Shown one piece after another: positions 35,831 through 43,996 of a stretch of DNA of 64,000 nt. Source of the DNA: Allobosea robiniae (lineage in GTDB: Bacteria; Pseudomonadota; Alphaproteobacteria; Rhizobiales; Beijerinckiaceae); the NCBI RefSeq assembly GCF_900102525.1, contig NZ_FNBZ01000001.1, positions 434,001-498,000 on the forward strand, read 5' to 3'. Each line of letters begins with the position of its first letter. The stretch's first letter is position 1. Both the position numbers and the translations under genes were made by a program. The notes beneath the pieces were generated by a model. That model had not been told where the DNA came from, made no database searches, and saw only the letters and a list, made by a program, of their open reading frames with translations.

Positions 35831-37024
35831 TCAGAGGCGCGGCGTGCTGTAGAGCCGCTTGCCGTCGACGGATATCTCGACCTCCTGCAGGTAGCCCCGC
35901 AGCGCGGTCGTCGCGACCTCGATGCCGAGGCCGGGAGTATCAGGCGCGGCGACCTGCCCGTTCGTATCGCGCTCCAGGTGATTGGCTGAGATCGCGGTCG
36001 CGAGCGGCTTCGGCATGGCCGGATACTCGCAGATCTCGTGCGCAGCGAGACCGGCATAGGGCTGGAGCGAGGCGGAGAGCGCCAGATGCGAGGTGAAGGT
36101 GTGATTGACGAAGGTCACGCCCTTGGCGACCGCGTAATCCGCCACGGCCTTGGATGGGCCGATGCCGCCGATGCGCCCGCAATCGATCTGGACATAGCCA
36201 ATGCCGCCATAGTCAATGAGCTGCCGGGCCATCGACTCGTTATGGGCGCCCTCCCCGCCGGCCAGCCGGACCTTGGGACTGCGTTTGGCAAGACCGCCAT
36301 AGGCTTCGAGCGCACTGGCATGGAAGGGCTCCTCGAACCAGAGCACGTTCGCCTTCTCCATCGCGGGCAGACGAGCCGCGGCGAGCTCGACATCCTCGAT
36401 GAAGATCTGGCCGGTATCGACGAGCAGGATGCCGTCCTGCCCCAGCCCTTCGCGCGCCGCGACGAAATGCTCGGCATCGGCCTCGACGCTGCCGCGACCG
36501 ATCGGCCCCCAGCCGAACTTGGCGGCGCGGAAGCTGCGCTTGCGAGCATCGCGGGCGCGTTCAAGGGTTTCCTGCGCCGTGTCGCCGAACAGGACCGAGG
36601 CATAGGGCGTCTTGGGATGGCTTTTCGCGTAGCCGAGCAGGCGCCAGACCGGCTCGGAACGCATCTTGCCCAGGATGTCCCACAAGGCCATCTCGACGCC
36701 TGAGAAGGTGTGCGGCGCCTGCAGCAGGTCCATCGAGTTATAGGCGACGGCGGCAGCGATGCGGGCGATGTCCTCCGGGCTTTCCAGATTCTGGCCGAGC
36801 ACGGAATCGGCCACCGGCCGGCAGACGCCATGCGACATCGGGCAGATGAAGGCGGCGATGGAGGGCAGCGGCGCCGCCTCGCATTCGCCCCAACCGACAT
36901 GGCCGCCAGCCGCGACCCTGACCAGCAGCGCATCCTGGCTGCCATCGGCCTCGTCGGTGACGACGGGCATGGCGAGATAGAAGAAATCGACGGCCTCGAT
37001 CCTGGGCACGGGCTTCATCCTCAC
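35831..37024 (-). CDS. Mandelate racemase/muconate lactonizing-family enzyme (first of three)
   Basis: This 397-residue enolase-superfamily protein has an N-terminal capping domain and a barrel with the metal ligands in LLVDTGQIF, WFEEPFHAS and LAGGEGAHN. A basic residue pair is in FRAAKFGWGPIGRG. It begins with a GTG at 37024 whose GTGA overlaps the M81 stop. It is last in the operon of an oligopeptide ABC system and is a paralogue of the enzyme at 43993 (shared KxGWGPxG motif). The reaction could be dehydration, epimerisation or racemisation; the substrate is unknown. Confidence 0.88.
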   Translation of the reverse strand: MRMKPVPRIEAVDFFYLAMPVVTDEADGSQDALLVRVAAGGHVGWGECEAAPLPSIAAFICPMSHGVCRPVADSVLGQNLESPEDIARIAAAVAYNSMDLLQAPHTFSGVEMALWDILGKMRSEPVWRLLGYAKSHPKTPYASVLFGDTAQETLERARDARKRSFRAAKFGWGPIGRGSVEADAEHFVAAREGLGQDGILLVDTGQIFIEDVELAAARLPAMEKANVLWFEEPFHASALEAYGGLAKRSPKVRLAGGEGAHNESMARQLIDYGGIGYVQIDCGRIGGIGPSKAVADYAVAKGVTFVNHTFTSHLALSASLQPYAGLAAHEICEYPAMPKPLATAISANHLERDTNGQVAAPDTPGLGIEVATTALRGYLQEVEISVDGKRLYSTPRL

Positions 37025-38508
37025 AGTTCGTAGATCGTGGCGCGGGGCGCGAAGGCGACGCCTTCATCGAGCGGGTAGATCGGCCGGGCGCAGATCGTGT
37101 GGCCGAGACTCCGGAGATTGGCGGAGGTCGCGCCCGGAGCGTCGATGTTGAAGTTCCGCGCGCACCACTGGTCGAACATGTGGAACTCGGTGTGCGGCGA
37201 CTTCACCACGATCAGGTCGAAATCGGTCGGGTCGATGCCGTTGGCGTAGTACATCGCCCTGTCGAACAGGCTGACCGAACGACTCATCACCACGACGGTC
37301 ACGTTGTCCCAGGTCAGAACCGCGGTCGGCCCGGCGCTCAAGGGCGCCTTCATCGTCTCCAGCGCCGCCTCGCCGTCCGAGAGCAGCTTGACCTTGGCCT
37401 TCACCTGCATCGTCGGAAAGCGCGCCGGATCGATCGACCCGCCGAGCGTGACCGTGATCGTCGCGCCGATTCCGGCCTTGTGCGCAGCAGCGGCAGCCGG
37501 CGCATCGACGATCTGGGCGAGCACGCGCTTGCCGTAACCGGCCTTGCGCAGAGCGGCGAGGATCAGGTTGCTGTCGCCGGACGCGCCGGAGGAGGTCGCG
37601 TCGGCGGCATCGGTGAAGATCACCGGGCCGTCGATGCTGCGGGCCTGGGCGATGGCGCGGTCGAGCGGCACGAGCTTGCCCTGCATGCGGAAGCGCAAGG
37701 GCCAGAATTCCTCGGCGAGCCGGATCGCCTCGCGCTCGGCCGCCGCCTTGTCGCCATCGGTGAGGATCAGCACCTGCGAGCAGAGTTCGGGCACGTCGGT
37801 GAAGGGGTTGCCGATCATGATGCCGGCCGCGAGCGCCCGTCCCTCCTCCTCCAGCCGGCGGCATTCGGCCAGAAGCTCGCCATAGCAGCCGGTCTTGGTG
37901 ATGAGCTCGTCGCCGCGCACGAGAGCGGGAATGACGACGCGGGCAGCGACAGGCCTGATGCCGCCGGCCATCAGCTTCAGCAGGAGTTCGGCGGCGCGCC
38001 GGCCGGTATCGGCGAAGTCGACATGGGGATAGGTCCAGTAGATCGCGAAACCGTCGACATTGCGGAGCATCCGGTCGGTCAGGATGCCATGCAGGTCGAG
38101 CGAGATGACGATCGGCATGTCCGGGCCGACACGCTCGCGCAGCTTCTCCAGCAGATAGCCCTCCGGGTCGAGTTCGCCATCGGCGCCCATCGCGCCATGC
38201 AGCGAGACATAGATGCCGTCGATGCGGTCGAGCTTGGCGAAGATCGCGGCGAGGATTTCCTCGGAGAGCTTTTTCCAGCCCGTAGCCGAGAGCGGCCCGG
38301 CGCTGCCGGAGCGCGCGCAGATCGTCGGTACGATCTCGATATCGGGCCGGGCCTCGAAGACGGCGAGCGCGCCGCCGAGCTCCTGGTTCTGGCCGCGCTG
38401 GACGTAGAGGCCGTCGCCATGGTGGATCAGGAAGTTCTCGTAATGCGACGGCAGCGGGTTGAAGGAGGAGATCTCCTGCTTGCAGTCGGCGATCAGGATG
38501 CGCTTCAT
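37021..38508 (-). CDS. M81-family metallopeptidase-like protein (MlrC/DUF1485)
   Basis: This 495-residue protein starts RILIADCKQEISSFNPLPSH and has YVSLHGAMGADGELDPEGYL, SLDLHGILTDRML and FTDAADATSSGASGDSNLIL, as in the M81 family that includes microcystinase C. Histidines and aspartates in these motifs are the likely metal ligands. The family appears to cleave unusual peptides or amides. It lies between DppC (18 bases upstream) and the enolase-family enzyme (four-base overlap), so it probably acts on the imported compound. Confidence 0.9.
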   Translation of the reverse strand: MKRILIADCKQEISSFNPLPSHYENFLIHHGDGLYVQRGQNQELGGALAVFEARPDIEIVPTICARSGSAGPLSATGWKKLSEEILAAIFAKLDRIDGIYVSLHGAMGADGELDPEGYLLEKLRERVGPDMPIVISLDLHGILTDRMLRNVDGFAIYWTYPHVDFADTGRRAAELLLKLMAGGIRPVAARVVIPALVRGDELITKTGCYGELLAECRRLEEEGRALAAGIMIGNPFTDVPELCSQVLILTDGDKAAAEREAIRLAEEFWPLRFRMQGKLVPLDRAIAQARSIDGPVIFTDAADATSSGASGDSNLILAALRKAGYGKRVLAQIVDAPAAAAAHKAGIGATITVTLGGSIDPARFPTMQVKAKVKLLSDGEAALETMKAPLSAGPTAVLTWDNVTVVVMSRSVSLFDRAMYYANGIDPTDFDLIVVKSPHTEFHMFDQWCARNFNIDAPGATSANLRSLGHTICARPIYPLDEGVAFAPRATIYEL

Positions 38509-38526
38509 CGGGCGGCTCCGGCGGGT

Positions 38527-39375
38527 TCAGAATTTCAGGCGGGGGTCGAGCACGTCGCGCAGGCCGTCGCCGAGCAGGTTGAGGCCGAGCACGCAGGTGA
38601 TGATCGCGAGGCCCGGGAACACCGTGATCCACGGCGCTTCGCGCATGAAATCGCGGCCTTGCGCGATGATCGAGCCGAAGGAGGCGGCCGGTGGCGGCGG
38701 GCCGGCACCGACAAAGGACAGAGCCGCTTCGGCGAGGATCGCGATGGCGAAGACATAGGTCAGCCGCACGATCAGCGGGCCGGCAGCATTGCGCAGCACA
38801 TGCTTGAACAGGATGGTCATCTCGCCGACGCCGATCGAGCGCGCGGCGGAGACATATTCCTGCTCCTTTTCGAGCAGCACCGAGGCGCGCACGATGCGGG
38901 CGGTATGCGGCGTCGTGGCGATGGCGAGCGCGATCACGACATTGGTGAGCGAGGCGCCGAGCACCGCAGAGACAACCATGGCGAGCACGATCGACGGAAA
39001 CGCCATCAGCGCGTCCATGATTCGCATGATCGGCTGGTCGAGATGGTAGAAATAGCCGGCGATCGCGCCGCTCAGCGTGCCGGCGATCCCGGCCAGCACC
39101 ACCGTGAAGGCACCGATGGCGAGCGAGATGCGGGCGCCGATCATGACGCGGGAGAGGATGTCGCGGCCGAAATGATCCGTGCCGAACCAGTGCATCTCGC
39201 TGGGCGCGGCGAGCCGTGCCCGGACATTGCTTTTGAGCGGATCGAAGGGCGTGAGCCAATCGGCAGCAAGCGCGACGGCGACCATCAGCAGCACCAGCAC
39301 GGCGCCGATCACGAAGGAGCGATTGCGCAACAGGCGCCCCCAGAGGGCGCGGCCGACGAGTGGCGTGCCCTGCAT
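38527..39375 (-). CDS. ABC transporter permease, DppC type
   Basis: This 282-residue permease has six helices and the coupling-loop pattern QEYVSAARSIGVGEMTILFK, followed by HVLRNAAGPLIVRLTY. The HWFGTDHFGRDILSRVMIGA motif near residues 62-81 is typical of the second permease of dipeptide/oligopeptide importers. Its start overlaps the DppB stop by one base. A frame open further upstream is a shadow of DppB. Confidence 0.92.
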   Translation of the reverse strand: MQGTPLVGRALWGRLLRNRSFVIGAVLVLLMVAVALAADWLTPFDPLKSNVRARLAAPSEMHWFGTDHFGRDILSRVMIGARISLAIGAFTVVLAGIAGTLSGAIAGYFYHLDQPIMRIMDALMAFPSIVLAMVVSAVLGASLTNVVIALAIATTPHTARIVRASVLLEKEQEYVSAARSIGVGEMTILFKHVLRNAAGPLIVRLTYVFAIAILAEAALSFVGAGPPPPAASFGSIIAQGRDFMREAPWITVFPGLAIITCVLGLNLLGDGLRDVLDPRLKF

Positions 39376-40319
39376 CAGGCCAGCCTCACGCGCGGATCGA
39401 CCACGGCATAGAGGATGTCGACGACGAGGTTGATCGCGAGATAGACGACCGCGAGGAAGAGCAAGCCACCCTGCAGCACCGGGAAATCGCGCGAGGCGAT
39501 GGCGCCGACGATCAGACGGCCGATGCCGGGGATCGAGAAGACCTGCTCGACGATGACCGCGCCGCCGAGCAGAGCGCCGGAGACGATGCCGATGACGGTG
39601 AGGATCGGGATCATCGCGTTGGGCAGGGCATGGCGCAGGACGACATGGAGCTTGGCCAGCCCCTTGGCATCGGCAGTACGGACATAATCCTGCGAGAGCG
39701 TGTCCAGCATCGAGGCGCGCGCCATCCGGGCGATGAAGCCGACCTGGACCAGCCCCAGCGTCAGTGCCGGGAGGATCATGCCGCGCAGCCATTCTGCCGG
39801 CGATTGCAGGAAGGGCGTGAAGCCGCCGCTCGGCAGCCAGCCGAGCGAGACGGCGAAGACCAGCACCAGGACGAGGCCGAGCCAGAAATCCGGCACCGAG
39901 AGCCCGAGCAGGGCCGTCGTCATCACCGCCTGGTCGGGCCAGCGGTTGTGATTGACGGCAGCAACGATGCCCGCCGCGACGCCGAAGAACACGGCGAAGG
40001 CCAGCGCCAGCGCCGCCAGCGAGAGCGTGACCGGCAGGCGCTCGATCAGGGCCGCCGTCACCGAGCGGTTGAGCAGGATCGACTGACCGAGATCGCCGCT
40101 GAGGATGCGGCCATACCAGCCGAACATCTGCTGCGGCAGCGAGAGGTCGAGACCGAGCGCGCTGCGCAGCTTGGCGACCTGCTCGGGCGTCGCCGAGGCG
40201 TCGAGGAAAGCCGCCGCCGGATCCCCCGGCACCAGCCAGATCAGCGCGAAGGACATCAGCGAAACCAGGACGAGCACGAGAAAGGCGCCCGCGAGCCGGC
40301 GGATCAGGAAGCTTCCCAT
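39375..40319 (-). CDS. ABC transporter permease, DppB type
   Basis: This 314-residue permease begins with the first helix LIRRLAGAFLVLVLVSLMSF and has the DppB-type loop VRTADAKGLAKLHVVLRHAL in the coupling region. It is partner to the DppC-type permease. No ATPase genes (DppD/DppF) lie anywhere in the operon, so ATP-binding subunits must come from elsewhere or be shared. Confidence 0.92.
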   Translation of the reverse strand: MGSFLIRRLAGAFLVLVLVSLMSFALIWLVPGDPAAAFLDASATPEQVAKLRSALGLDLSLPQQMFGWYGRILSGDLGQSILLNRSVTAALIERLPVTLSLAALALAFAVFFGVAAGIVAAVNHNRWPDQAVMTTALLGLSVPDFWLGLVLVLVFAVSLGWLPSGGFTPFLQSPAEWLRGMILPALTLGLVQVGFIARMARASMLDTLSQDYVRTADAKGLAKLHVVLRHALPNAMIPILTVIGIVSGALLGGAVIVEQVFSIPGIGRLIVGAIASRDFPVLQGGLLFLAVVYLAINLVVDILYAVVDPRVRLA

Positions 40320-40364
40320 GCCGCCCTCCTTCCGAGCGTTAGGCCTTAGTTCTGATAAGTGCGC

Positions 40365-40474
40365 GTCATCCCGGGCGACCGAAGGGAGAACCGGGATCCA
40401 TTCCGGAACGCTTCCGGCAAAGGTTCAGGAATGGATCCCGGATCTGCGCCGCTTTGCGGCTTGTCCGGGATGAC
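40365..40474. repeat. Palindromic intergenic repeat
   Basis: The 212-base gap between the binding-protein gene and DppB contains an imperfect palindrome. It runs from GTCATCCCGGGCGACC to its mirror TGTCCGGGATGAC, with inner arms CCGGGATCCATTCC and GGAATGGATCCCGG. It belongs with the elements at 16.6 and 18.6 kb. A folded element inside an operon could lower expression of the permeases relative to the binding protein. Confidence 0.75.
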
Positions 40475-40531
40475 ACGGCTAATGTGACGGCGATCGGTAC
40501 CTACGACGGCTGGCATCGACCTCGCATGCGC

Positions 40532-42070
40532 TCAAGGCTCCAGCCAGACGCCCCACATGCGCGGGATGCGATAGGGCTTGAAGTTCTTGAGCTTCGACGT
40601 GGAGGCCTGGAAGATCCCGTAATTGCCGGCCTTCATCGCGACTGCCGCGTCGTACATGTGTTTCTGGAAGGCGTCGTAGAGCGCCTTGCGCTTGCCCTCG
40701 TCCATCTCGGCGTTGAAAGCGGCGGCGATGCGGTCGATCTCGGGGTCCTTCGCCTGCTGCGAGAGGCCGTTGACCCAAGGCGCCATCACCGAGCCCGGAC
40801 CTTCATAGGGCTCGATGCCGAAACCATGCGTCCAGAAGGTCCAGCCCGTCGGCGTGAAGCCGATCTTCGAGACGGTCGGCCAGTCGGCGACGGAAATATC
40901 CACCTCAACGCCGATCTCCTTCAGCTTCTGCTGAACCAGCGTCGCGGTGTCGACATTGGGGCGCAGATTGTCGGTGATGAAGGTGACCTTGCCGCCCTTG
41001 TAGGAGGATTTCGCGAGAAGCTCCTTGGCGAGTTTCAGGTCGTGCTTGTTGTACTTGTCGCTGCCGACCGTCGAATGGAAGGCGGAACCCGGATAGAGCC
41101 AGCTCGGGTCCATCTGGTAGATATCGGCATAGGAGATCGCCATGATCTCCTCCATGTCGAGCGCCGCCTGGACGGCGAGCCGGAAGTTCACGTCGTTGGC
41201 CGGCGCCTGCGCCTGGTTGAACTTGATCACCTGCAGGCCGAACGGCACCATCTTGTGGATGGTGAAGCGGTTGTCGGTGCCGAGCCGCTTCGCGGTCGGA
41301 CCATCGACGGTTTCGTTGAACTGGATCTGGCCGGCTTCGAGCGCCGCGGTGCGGGCGCCGCCTTCCGGCATGAAGCGGAAGGTGACGGTATCGAGGAAGG
41401 CTTCCTTCTTGCCGGCGAAGCCGTCGCGGCCGGTGCCCTTCGGATTGGGTGCATAGCCGTCATAGCGCGTCAGCTTGACATGGCTGTCCGGCTTGTACTC
41501 GACGAACTTGTACGGACCCGTGCCGATGATCTCGATCTTGCCGGCCTCCTTGGCGGCCTCGCTCGCGGGATAGATCGCGATCGGGGCGCGCGGCGACGAG
41601 AGATTGTCGAGGAAGGTCGATTGCGCCTGCTTCAGCGTAACCGTGACCTCATGCTCGCCGCTCGCCTTGATCGTGTCGATCGCGGCGACCAGCGCCGGCG
41701 AGGCGCCGACCTTGCGATAACGCTCCAGCGAGGCGACGACATCGGCGGCATCGAGCTTCTTGCCGTTATGGAAGGTCACGTCCTTGCGGATCGGGAAGAC
41801 ATAGGTCTTGCCATCGGGCGAGACCGTCACGCCCTCGGCCAGTTCCGGCACGGGCTTGGCGTTCTCGTCGCGGGCATAGAGCGTCTCGAAGATATGGAGC
41901 GTGACGTTGCGCGAGGCCTGCGCCGAGGTGATCTGCGCATCGAGCGAAGGCGGCGCCTGGCTGATGCCGATGACGACGTCGCCGCCCTTGCGCTGGGCCA
42001 GCGCGCCTTGTGCCCCTCCGAGCATGAGCGCCGCCGCGAGGGCCGCGCCGACGATGATGTGCTTTGCCAT
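40532..42070 (-). CDS. ABC transporter substrate-binding protein, family 5 (oligopeptide type)
   Basis: This 512-residue protein has a signal peptide (hydrophobic residues about 7-22, ending ALAQ). The family 5 features include GISQAPPSLDAQITSAQASR, DVTFHNGKKLDAADVVASLE and IIGTGPYKFVEYKPDSHVK. Such proteins bind peptides, opines, nickel or other larger solutes. It follows the desuccinylase-like gene by 57 bases and precedes the permeases. The ATG at 42070 is preceded by GAGGGG. Confidence 0.93.
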   Translation of the reverse strand: MAKHIIVGAALAAALMLGGAQGALAQRKGGDVVIGISQAPPSLDAQITSAQASRNVTLHIFETLYARDENAKPVPELAEGVTVSPDGKTYVFPIRKDVTFHNGKKLDAADVVASLERYRKVGASPALVAAIDTIKASGEHEVTVTLKQAQSTFLDNLSSPRAPIAIYPASEAAKEAGKIEIIGTGPYKFVEYKPDSHVKLTRYDGYAPNPKGTGRDGFAGKKEAFLDTVTFRFMPEGGARTAALEAGQIQFNETVDGPTAKRLGTDNRFTIHKMVPFGLQVIKFNQAQAPANDVNFRLAVQAALDMEEIMAISYADIYQMDPSWLYPGSAFHSTVGSDKYNKHDLKLAKELLAKSSYKGGKVTFITDNLRPNVDTATLVQQKLKEIGVEVDISVADWPTVSKIGFTPTGWTFWTHGFGIEPYEGPGSVMAPWVNGLSQQAKDPEIDRIAAAFNAEMDEGKRKALYDAFQKHMYDAAVAMKAGNYGIFQASTSKLKNFKPYRIPRMWGVWLEP

Positions 42071-42127
42071 GTTTTTGTCCCCTCAGGATTGATGGTCAGG
42101 CACGTGGTGGTTCAGGCGTAAGGTTGG

Positions 42128-43159
42128 TCAGGCGGCGGCGCGCACCGCGTCGTAATCCTCCATCAGGACGGCAACCGCATCGCCGCGCTGCACGCGGCCG
42201 GGGCCGGCGGACATCCAGAGCACGCCGTCGCGGCGATAGCGCACCTCCAGCGGGTCGCGATCGATGTCCTCGACGAAATGCAGGTAACCCGCGAGATCGC
42301 CGGCGCGGCAGGCATCGCCGACGACATTGCGCGGCTCGAACAGACCACCCGCGGGCGCGAAGGAATAGCCGGCGGCATCGCGCACCATCATGTGGCGGGT
42401 GCCGGGCGAACCGTCGCGCTGCGTCGTGTCGGGTTTGCCGTCCATCAGGCCGAAATGCTTGAGGATGTTGGTCAGCGCCCGGTCGGCGATGCGCACGCCC
42501 TCGACATTGACGCGGCCCCAGCCGCCGAGCTCGGTGCCGAGCGAGAGGATGCCGCGCCGCTCGACCGATGAGGTCAGGGTCGCGCCCTCGTCGACGCCCC
42601 AGAACACGACATTGTAAGGAGCGCCGAAGGCCGCCGCCGCCGCCATGGTGCGCTCGCGCAATTCGGCATCGGCGACGTAGTGCATGTTGGTCGAGAGCGC
42701 GGAGTCGCCGGAATGGCCGGCGGTGTGGAGATCGACGGAGATATCGACCAGCGGCAGCACGACGGTGTCGACAAAATGCGCCAGCATCTCGGAGAAGGTG
42801 CCGCGCGGATTGCCGGGGAAGCAGCGGTTCATGTCGCGGTTGTCGACCGGCGAGAGGCGCGTATCGTTCAGGACGGCAGGCATGTTGAGCGCCGGGATCA
42901 TGATGACCCGCCCCTGCACCTTCGCCGGATCGAGGCTGCGGGCGAGGCGCGAGACAGCGATCTGCCCCTCGTACTCGTCGCCATGGACGCCACCGGTGAG
43001 CAGGATCGTCGGGCCGGAGCCATTCTTCACGCTGATCACGGGGATTTCGACGACGCCCCAGCCGGACGTATTGCGCGACAGCGGCGCCCGCAGATAACCG
43101 GCCTGCCGCCCGGATACCTCGAAATCAATCTCGCAACGAACCCGGCTTTCGGACGCCAT
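42128..43159 (-). CDS. Succinylglutamate desuccinylase/aspartoacylase-family hydrolase
   Basis: This 343-residue M14-like zinc enzyme has TGGVHGDEYEGQIAVSRLAR (His and Glu ligands), MPAVLNDTRLSPVDNRDMNR with the conserved arginine, and DLHTAGHSGDSALSTN with the third ligand. The family cleaves N-acyl groups from amino acids. It is the first gene of the operon and is divergent from the GntR gene across the operator. The start at 43159 has GAGAGGGG upstream. Substrate is probably an N-acylated or amide-linked amino acid. Confidence 0.88.
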   Translation of the reverse strand: MASESRVRCEIDFEVSGRQAGYLRAPLSRNTSGWGVVEIPVISVKNGSGPTILLTGGVHGDEYEGQIAVSRLARSLDPAKVQGRVIMIPALNMPAVLNDTRLSPVDNRDMNRCFPGNPRGTFSEMLAHFVDTVVLPLVDISVDLHTAGHSGDSALSTNMHYVADAELRERTMAAAAAFGAPYNVVFWGVDEGATLTSSVERRGILSLGTELGGWGRVNVEGVRIADRALTNILKHFGLMDGKPDTTQRDGSPGTRHMMVRDAAGYSFAPAGGLFEPRNVVGDACRAGDLAGYLHFVEDIDRDPLEVRYRRDGVLWMSAGPGRVQRGDAVAVLMEDYDAVRAAA

Positions 43160-43184
43160 GGCGAACCCCTCTCGCTCTTGCGTT

Positions 43185-43210
43185 TCGTATGATTGTATAC
43201 GATCATACGA
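43185..43210. promoter_or_regulatory. Perfect palindrome, candidate GntR operator
   Basis: A perfect 9-base inverted pair, TCGTATGAT (43185-43193) and ATCATACGA (43202-43210), surrounds an 8-base centre TGTATACG. The core ATTGTATACGAT matches the TTGTATACAA-like sites of FCD-type GntR regulators. It lies midway between the divergent hydrolase and GntR genes, so one protein could control both operons. Confidence 0.75.
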
Positions 43211-43237
43211 CCTGTCAAGCGAGAGGCAGAGAGCCGG

Positions 43238-43996
43238 ATGACGGATACGGGCGGACAAGTGCGGGCAGCCGAAACAGCGACACCGGAGCGAGCGAAAAGC
43301 GCCGCCCCCGATTGGCAGCCGCTGCAGCCGCAGACGCTCGTCGACCATGCGATCGAGGCGATCATCGCCGGGGCGGCCGCAGGACTGATCCTGCCGGGCG
43401 ACCGGATCGTCGAGGTCGATCTCGCCCGCAAGCTCGGGGTCAGCCGCGTGCCTGTGCGCGAGGCTTTGCGCCTGCTCGAGAGCCAGGGCGTCGTGATCAG
43501 CGAGCCCTACAAGGGCATTCGGCTCCGCCCGGTGACGAACGAGCGCGTCTCGGACCTGATCGAGGCGCGCATTGCGCTTGAAGCCAGCGCGGTGGTGCGC
43601 GCCGTCGCGGCCGGTCGCAACCGCGGCCATCACCTTGACGAGTTGCGCCGCGCCGTCGCCGAGATGGAATTGATGGCAGCGCGCGGCAGCGCTTATGGCG
43701 TCGCGGTCGCCGATACCAACTTCCACCGTGCGCTCTGCCGGCTCGGCGGCAACAGTGTCACCTTCGACCTGTGGGAGACGCTGGCCCCGCAATGCACGAT
43801 CATCTTCGGCCTCGCCACCTTCGGCAAGCCGATGGCTGGCGTAGTCGAGGAGCATGTCGACCTGCTCGCAGCCTTCGAGGCCGGCGATATCGCGGTGATC
43901 ACCCGCACGCTCGACGAGCACATCACCGTCATGAACCACGCGATGGATTACGAGACCATCGTCGCCAAGCGCCGCAGGGAAAGGGATATGCCGTGA
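43238..43996 (+). CDS. GntR-family regulator, FCD type
   Basis: This 252-residue regulator has the N-terminal winged helix (DLARKLGVSRVPVREALRLL, about residues 66-85) and an all-helical FCD ligand domain (RIALEASAVVRAVAAGRN, then ADTNFHRALCRLGGN). FCD regulators respond to organic acids or amino-acid-like ligands. It is co-transcribed with the downstream enolase-family gene through a four-base GTGA overlap. The ATG at 43238 is chosen because an earlier one lies inside the operator. Confidence 0.9.
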   Translation: MTDTGGQVRAAETATPERAKSAAPDWQPLQPQTLVDHAIEAIIAGAAAGLILPGDRIVEVDLARKLGVSRVPVREALRLLESQGVVISEPYKGIRLRPVTNERVSDLIEARIALEASAVVRAVAAGRNRGHHLDELRRAVAEMELMAARGSAYGVAVADTNFHRALCRLGGNSVTFDLWETLAPQCTIIFGLATFGKPMAGVVEEHVDLLAAFEAGDIAVITRTLDEHITVMNHAMDYETIVAKRRRERDMP

